From the NCBI RefSeq assembly GCF_031143425.1, contig NC_090448.1:331836177-331900176 (forward strand): a stretch of 64,000 nt of DNA, written 5' to 3'. The stretch is from Pleurodeles waltl. Taxonomy: Eukaryota; Chordata; Amphibia; Caudata; Salamandridae. A model generated the notes under the pieces. That model saw only the letters and a list, made by a program, of their open reading frames with translations. It searched no databases and was not told the DNA's origin. Shown one piece after another: positions 58,148-64,000 of the stretch. Numbering within the stretch: position 1 is the first letter of the stretch; each line of letters starts with the position of its first letter. The position numbers and the translations under genes are program-made.

Positions 58148-59034
58148 ACACAATGGGGACCGCCCATGTGGTACATTTAAATATTACCATATCATGCCTC
58201 AGATGCTACCAGTGTGCAATGAATTACTATTATTGTGATAAAGCCAACAGTATCCAAAGAATTGGTATCATGCTATGGAGACCCACAAGGGGCAAAGCAT
58301 TGCTACCATAATGCCAGGGCCAACATGATACCATGGCGCACTATCATGCCAAAAACTACCATTATGACTGAGCCTGAATTATACAAGTGTATGCACCACC
58401 ACCCAATGAATGGTCCGAGTGCTTCAAGAATTCCCACCAGTATGCCAAGGCTAAAAATTTGTCATGAATAGACACCAGCATCCATGGAAGGCTCCAAAGT
58501 TACCTCTAATAAACTAGAGTAAGGCACAAGCATACATGTCCTTATATCAATGTGCAGATGTGCAGTCACATCCATATGAATGCACACGATAAAACATGTG
58601 AATACTAACACATGCACACGCAACATCACACAACCGCACATGCATACACAGCATTCAAAAGTTTTTTCCTTTTTTTCACTTGTATTTTGCAAGTCTCTTC
58701 CACTGATGTTGCTTAAGCTCCTTCACCAGGTTGCAACCCTTTGCCCCTGGTGCTCCTTGTAGCTCTTTAGTCTGAAAAGCTTCCCGTTATATTTTCCGAA
58801 TACCACACACATTGTGTGATTGACAGTGCAAAGTCTCATTGAGCCATGTACTGTCAATTCTACCCTAAGTGTGACACCACGTGAAAAACACTTAAAAACA
58901 CTCCTCCACTCTAGAAATGTGAGGTCCATTTGCAGGCATGCCTTCTCTCAAAAACAGTGCTATTAAAAATGTTAACGCATAAAATGCATGACTGTTTGGT
59001 GGCTTGCCCCTGGAGACATGGTAAGTTTGTACAT
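58148..59034. other. Non-coding interval, no firm feature
   Basis: Includes an ACATGC-rich stretch at 58540-58660. No exon seen. Confidence 0.4.
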
Positions 59035-59215
59035 TTTAAGGTCAAGCCTTTGACAACTCATGCACTGCTTGTGCATGTGTTCTCGCTTAAGAGACCATTG
59101 TGTATTAAAAGGGGTTTGCAGTCTGCCCACTGCTTACCATTGGTTAAGTTCATTGTCACTTTTCTTTGGTGCCTCCTAATTGGCCAGTGCATGCCAAGTG
59201 CCATTTACTTTTCTT
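59035..59215. repeat. Diverged promoter-motif repeat, copy 4
   Basis: TAAGGTCAAGCC, CTGCTTGTGCATGTG, TCTCGCTTAAGAGAC, AAAAGGGGTTTGCAG and CCATTGGTTAAGTTC follow the order of landmarks in the 1250-1450 unit. Confidence 0.55.
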
Positions 59216-62200
59216 TCTGTAGAGCATGAACCAAGCACAGATTGATTCCACTTAATTATTGCCCATCAACTGCTTGCCCTATGATTGAGATACTACCTCT
59301 TCCTACCCTCTCCCACTCCCTCTTATACTATCTCTTTCGGCTTCCTGTTACTCTTTATTTTGCCTGTTTGCTATTCTTCGCGTGAGCCATGCTACCCAAC
59401 CTTCCACTCCTCTGCCCTCCCCCTCATCTCAGCAAGCAGCAGAAAGACAGTAGATTATTTTTATCACAAATTAAAGACCCATCCAGAAAATGTTACTGTC
59501 ATATTTGTAGGGTCTTGGGCCCCTAGGTCGCCATACATTACGAAGGACGACACAGACACTTGGTATGTGGTACAGTAACCGGCCCAGGGCACGTGTGCAG
59601 GGCTCCTTTTATTGGCAGGTTCACCTGACCAGTGATGCCAGTGAGGGATGGGTGTGGTGTGAGTAAGACAGGCCACCTCTCAGGGAGAGGCTAGTGACAC
59701 ACTACTGTGCAAACATTAGAACATGTGCAGCAGGACACTCCATTCCTCCCAAACTTTATTGAAAAAAAATAAACATGTCCAACCTATGGGAAAGCATGAA
59801 CAATTATGTAAACACCACTGAGTCTCTTTAGGCAGTGCTCTATACAAGATAAGTGGACAGGTGCCACAGGGAGCACCAAGCATCATGGTACACATCCATG
59901 GTTTGATCAGATGACTCTGGGCACTAAATGTAGTGTGGATGGAGTATGGATGTCTAAATCACATGTCTGGGGGGGTTTCAGTCGACCTAGGCAATGTGGT
60001 TCGGTCCTGTCGGGGCTGACAGTGTTGGAGTTTATTTACGTAGTTCAATTTGGGGATACATCAGGAGCAGGGGTGAAGTCTGCTACAGAGATTTCTTTAG
60101 AGGTGACCTGGCTCCCTGAAAGGCAAACCCTCAAAGATGGGACAATAGTGCTGTAGTAGGACATCTCCTTCTCAGTCCTCAGTGGTTGTTGTTGGAGCAG
60201 CTTCAGACTCATCTCTCCTGCCATTGTCCTCTCACCAGAACTCCTTTGGGTTGCCTGAGTACTGCTTGGGCTGTGTGGGGCCTCTTGTAGGCTGTGCACG
60301 AATGGTCGCTGAAGAACAACGTCACGTCCAAATCGCTTGTGCAACCTCAAGGGTACATGAAATAATGGTCGGGTGTGCTCTCTTCAGCAGGACTCCGGTG
60401 CATGTGGGCTCTAACAGATGGTCCCTGGGTAATGAGTCTCCCAAGGCGCACCGAATGCCTCCTTGGTCTATGGATGGTTTGCAGGCAGAAGGTTCCGCTC
60501 CGTAGATGGTTCTAGTGATGCACCTGGTAAAGATGACAATTTTACTGTTCAACAACTTGTTCTACAGGTGGCAATGTCTTGCCGGAGGGACTTTGCTGCC
60601 ACTGGACTTGTTACATCGTTGGTGCTGTTCTTCTTCTTTGGCATGTGCATTCGCTGGCAGGGATAACATCTCTCTCAAGCAGCTGGGGACAGGTCTCTGG
60701 ACCGTCGCACTTTCAAGCGTCGGGCAGCTACCCAGCTTGTGCAGTCCGGTGACTTACTTACGGAACTTTCTCTGTTCTGTCTCCAGTCACTTCGCTAGAC
60801 CCCAGTGGCTGGCTTGTGTTGTGGGATGTACTGTCCAGTAGTGGCACAAATCATTTCTCTCCTCTTCTTTCTTCTTGTTTTTTGAGATACGGCATTGTGC
60901 CACACTCTTCCGCTCACCAATGGTTTCTTGTGACTTGGCGTGTCTTATGACTTGGTGCCACTCTCTTCTCCTCAACTATTCCACGATGTGGCATCATGTC
61001 ACTCTCTTCACTCTTCTGACCAGGCCTCTTGTTGTGATGTTCTCTTCACAGGGACCTCTCTGGTCATGTTCAGTTAACATGACCGTTTCTCTTCTCGTCT
61101 TTCTTCTAAGCAGGCCTCTCACTTGGCTTATCTCTTTTCAGAGGCCTCTCACTTGGCTTATCTCTTTTCAGGGTCCTCCCTGGTTGCATCCTGTTCATAG
61201 GACTGTTTCTCTTCCTCACTGAGGACCTCTAACAGGTCTTGTTGTCCCTTCCTCAGGGATCTTCTTGGTGGTCTTCTCCCTGGATGGAGGATCACCTTTC
61301 TTCCATCTTCTTCACTCGAGGACGTAGTGCTTGCGCCTCGAGGCTACACCATGGCAGCACTTGGGCCTGCCTAAGTGTGGTTGTGCTTGACAAGTTCTGT
61401 CATTCATAGCAACAGGCTCAATTGCAGACCAACGGTGACCATTCTGACCTGGGTTGGCTGGCTAGCATTGCCTCTTTCATGCAAGATCATCTCACTCTCT
61501 GAAAGCTCTCGGGTCCTCTAGATAGTCTCTTCAGGGGTGCCCTTTGCTGACCCCTAGTGTGCTTGCTCTTCTTTCTTGTGGTGGTGGCTGTTCACCACCA
61601 GGGGCCTGCAGCGCTTTCTTCCTGATTGTGGTGGCAGCAGACGATGCTAGGGGTCCGTGTACAGCGCACAGTGCTCTGCGTGGCTTGCTAGCTGTCTAGC
61701 AAGGTGCTGGCTTTTTAGGCTTTGGTGCTGTGAGCTGAGCGGCCTTTGGTTCACAGCCTTGGCTCTTTCTGGTCTCTCAGCAGCTATCTATGCTGTGGCA
61801 GCTTTGGGCTTCTTGGGGCTCTTATGGGGTTAACAGTCTCTCCCCACTTGTGGCAATGACAGGCAGCCATCTAGGGGCGTATGGCACTCTCGTAACCAGT
61901 CTCTACTTTCACCTGTAATGAGATGTCAGTTTGTTTCTCTTGGTGGAAGCAGCTAGCCACTCTGAGGTGTGCACTGCTGTTGCTATGCTGGGCTCATCTC
62001 AAGTCTCACAGTTTATGGTGCAGTGATAGTGCCGCACTCTTTGTACTGCCTGTACCTCTCCTCTCTCAGATTGATGCACCGGGTCACTGAAGAAATTACA
62101 CAATTTCTGCGAAAGGCAATTTCTGCGAAAGGCAATAGGGGTTTTCTTTTGCATTCTTTTTCATTAGTAGCCTATTGCTGTGTTCGGCCTTGCTAGCCCC

Positions 62201-62970
62201 TCCAATGATGAACTCTGCTGCAGCAAGAGGGGTGGGAAGGTGTTTATTCTGGTGATTTTGTGGGGTTGCGGGACACCTTAGGCTTCTTTTCCTTCTGATG
62301 CTGGCCTCTCAGGCCCATAGAAACTTCCAAGGCAGGCTGCTCTGCCAAGTTACCACACTCAGAAGGCTGCAGGGTGGTGTCTTGCCTGCAATTTTTTTTT
62401 TCTATTGGGGTGCTTTCCCACTTGTGAGTCATTTGTCTCCCGAGCCAGGGCCCAGGTGCGGTGCAGCAGAAACACCGATAGGTGGCGCTGCAGCCACTTT
62501 TTAATGCAGTAGCAGCCTTCCCAACACTGCTGGCCCTGCTGTGCAAAGGAGGGTGCTGCCATGGTTTTCTCCACTGCTGTAGGGGGTGCTGCCACCACAG
62601 CCTGAGGATGATACGGGCAGCACCGCTCGCCAGGCCACCTTACTTACTTCATGCACGGCCCAGTGCAAAGGTAACTGGCGGCACTCCAAACTGATGCGGG
62701 CTTCCTTTGCCTCCCCAGGGCAGTCTCTCTTTGTAGCTGTGGGCTGCGCAAGGATTTGGCAGTGCAGACTGAGGCTGGAGATTCCAGTGCAACACAGTGG
62801 CCGCTGCATCCAGGTTAGTCCATGTAGGTGCGGGCTCACTGACAGTTTTTCCAACGCACGCAAAGTTTATCATGCAGCTGCAGGGGTGGCACTCACCATA
62901 AAGTCACAGCCAAAGCAGGGTCTCAGCAGGCGTGCTTCTCTCTATGCTCCTGCACTGCTGCCAGACCAGT
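59216..62970. other. Unclassified repeat-like region
   Basis: 59280-59410 is pyrimidine-rich. On the minus strand CAATAAAGTTTGGGAGG near 59745-59760 is a polyadenylation-like signal. The following 3.2 kb is CTCTT-rich on the + strand and includes an exact 32-bp tandem duplication at 61107-61170 (GGCCTCTCACTTGGCTTATC). It could be the 3' part of a minus-strand retroelement, but I find no gag, pol or other motif. Confidence 0.35.
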
Positions 62971-62971
62971 G

Positions 62972-64000
62972 ATGAAGCAGAAAATGAAGGTTTTACATTT
63001 ATTAGAGCTTAAACGTAGTGTGAAATAATCATGTGTGACTTTAACCGAACTAATAAAGAATGTACGGGGACAAAATGTGCCCTCAGAGTAGTTTGCCAAC
63101 ATTTATACGCGTGCTTTATATAACGTGATGTATTAGAATTGCACTAATCCGACATAATCGTAAACGTGTGCTATGATTTGCTTGTTTGAAATGTTTTAGC
63201 TTAGCATTACTTTAGCAGAGGCTTTGGCCTAGTTGCCTGGTCTCACGGTTTAGATGCTCGTATTTTTCCACTGTGCTAATAAACGTGTATTTTTGCTTGA
63301 AGCTGTACTTTTCCACAGAAACCGTTCACATGCTTATCTTAAGGTTTCGTGCCAGCCTGGCATATTTCTCTTTACTCCAAGGTCGATTTGCAGGTGCGGA
63401 CAATGGAGGCTCTGAAAGTGAGCTAATTGGTAGACAATGTTGCAACTTGCGTACCCATCTCCAAGGATAATGTATGCTTAAGTAAAAGCTTGAGAACTGT
63501 CGTTTTTGATTGGACAATTTGAAGCTAACCTATGAACCCTCCAATGGAGACCCTACTGGATTCGAACTGTTGTCTATAAAAACCAGGTGCACGAGAAGAA
63601 ATTAGATCATTGCAGCCATTACCAGCTCGATACCCGCCATTTTGCAGACTTCGTAGCTATTATGGCCCACTTTGCTGCGACGCCATTTTGAAAGAGACTT
63701 TGATGCTTTCTCTAATCGAGAGAAAGAGACTTTAAATTATTCTGGCCCTAGAGACTTTAACTTTGATTTGATCCCTTTGCATGAAGTAGTAGTTTTACCT
63801 TGCCGCCGTGAGGCAATTGCCCCGTCCACCCCTGCCCCTTTTGCCCTGTCCCATGCTGATCGAAACGGTACCCATGCTGACCGAAGAACGGTACCTGTGA
63901 GACGAAGACTTCCTTGATTGATGATCGTAATTGGTAAATATGAAAGGAAATTGTACAATTGCATTGTGTTTCTTTTAGGTAACCAACTGCTGATTTTGAT
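62972..64000 (+). mobile_element. Possible LTR (partial, runs off the window)
   Basis: The region begins TGATGAAGCAGAAAATGAAG and has the order expected of an LTR: upstream AT-rich sequence, AATAAACGTG, a CCAAT-like TGATTGGACAATTT, then TTGTCTATAAAAACCAGG at 63566-63583 as a TATA box, and a downstream leader with CGACGCCATTTTGAAAG. I recall similar newt LTRs but have no second LTR or coding region here. Confidence 0.4.

Noticed and set aside
60045..60841. Possible genes near 60-61 kb on either strand
   Set aside because: Frames of about 100 codons without recognisable domain, codon bias or splice context; the region looks like unclassified repeat DNA.

Overview
This is vertebrate nuclear DNA from a repeat-rich genome, most likely a salamander. 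The repeats (GGCGGT-rich Harbinger elements, hairpin-chain elements, a 4.2-kb repeat) look to me like those of the newt Pleurodeles waltl. That species call is recognition from memory, not an alignment. There is no sign of operons, CRISPR arrays or rRNA.

One host gene crosses most of the window on the minus strand. Five short exons (56665-56756, 51080-51161, 12613-12717, 9929-10024, 6859-6930) have consensus splice sites and compatible phases. They join into an unbroken 149-codon frame that matches the C-terminal part of one SGNH-hydrolase repeat of phospholipase B1 (PLB1), including the D-x-x-H block. The introns are 2.6, 3.0, 5.5 and 38.4 kb. Everything else in the window is intronic or flanking and consists largely of transposable elements and tandem repeats.

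Layout: 1-6.8 kb holds hairpin-rich repeat fragments, two copies of a promoter-motif repeat and a long pyrimidine tract. 8.8-9.7 kb is a non-autonomous inverted-repeat element. 10.8-11.8 kb is a 515-bp tandem duplication. 13.4-17.6 kb is a 4.2-kb repeat with internal 160-bp and 380-bp arrays, nested inside an older palindromic element. 20.4-28.6 kb is a nearly complete PIF/Harbinger transposon with three genes: a three-exon transposase with intact DDE residues and two genes for Myb/SANT-like proteins, one of them antisense inside the transposase's first intron. 29.3-30.0 kb is a 630-bp element made almost wholly of consecutive hairpins. 33.1-34.2 kb is a chimeric Harbinger fragment. 34.4-43.1 kb is a decayed sister Harbinger element whose transposase core lies on the opposite strand. 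43.2-46.6 kb holds two inverted-repeat elements flanking tandem arrays. 46.6-48.7 kb is a broken Penelope-like retroelement. 48.95-49.85 kb is an AT-rich satellite. 50-58 kb carries the two upstream PLB1 exons, several inverted-repeat elements and a tRNA-derived SINE. 63-64 kb looks like an LTR.

The PLB1 exons work as one transcription unit. The Harbinger genes would work together if expressed: in this superfamily a Myb/SANT protein helps the DDE transposase enter the nucleus and bind the element ends. In the 20.4-28.6 kb copy the transposase frame is open once spliced, while both Myb/SANT genes carry frameshifts, so the copy could at most supply transposase.
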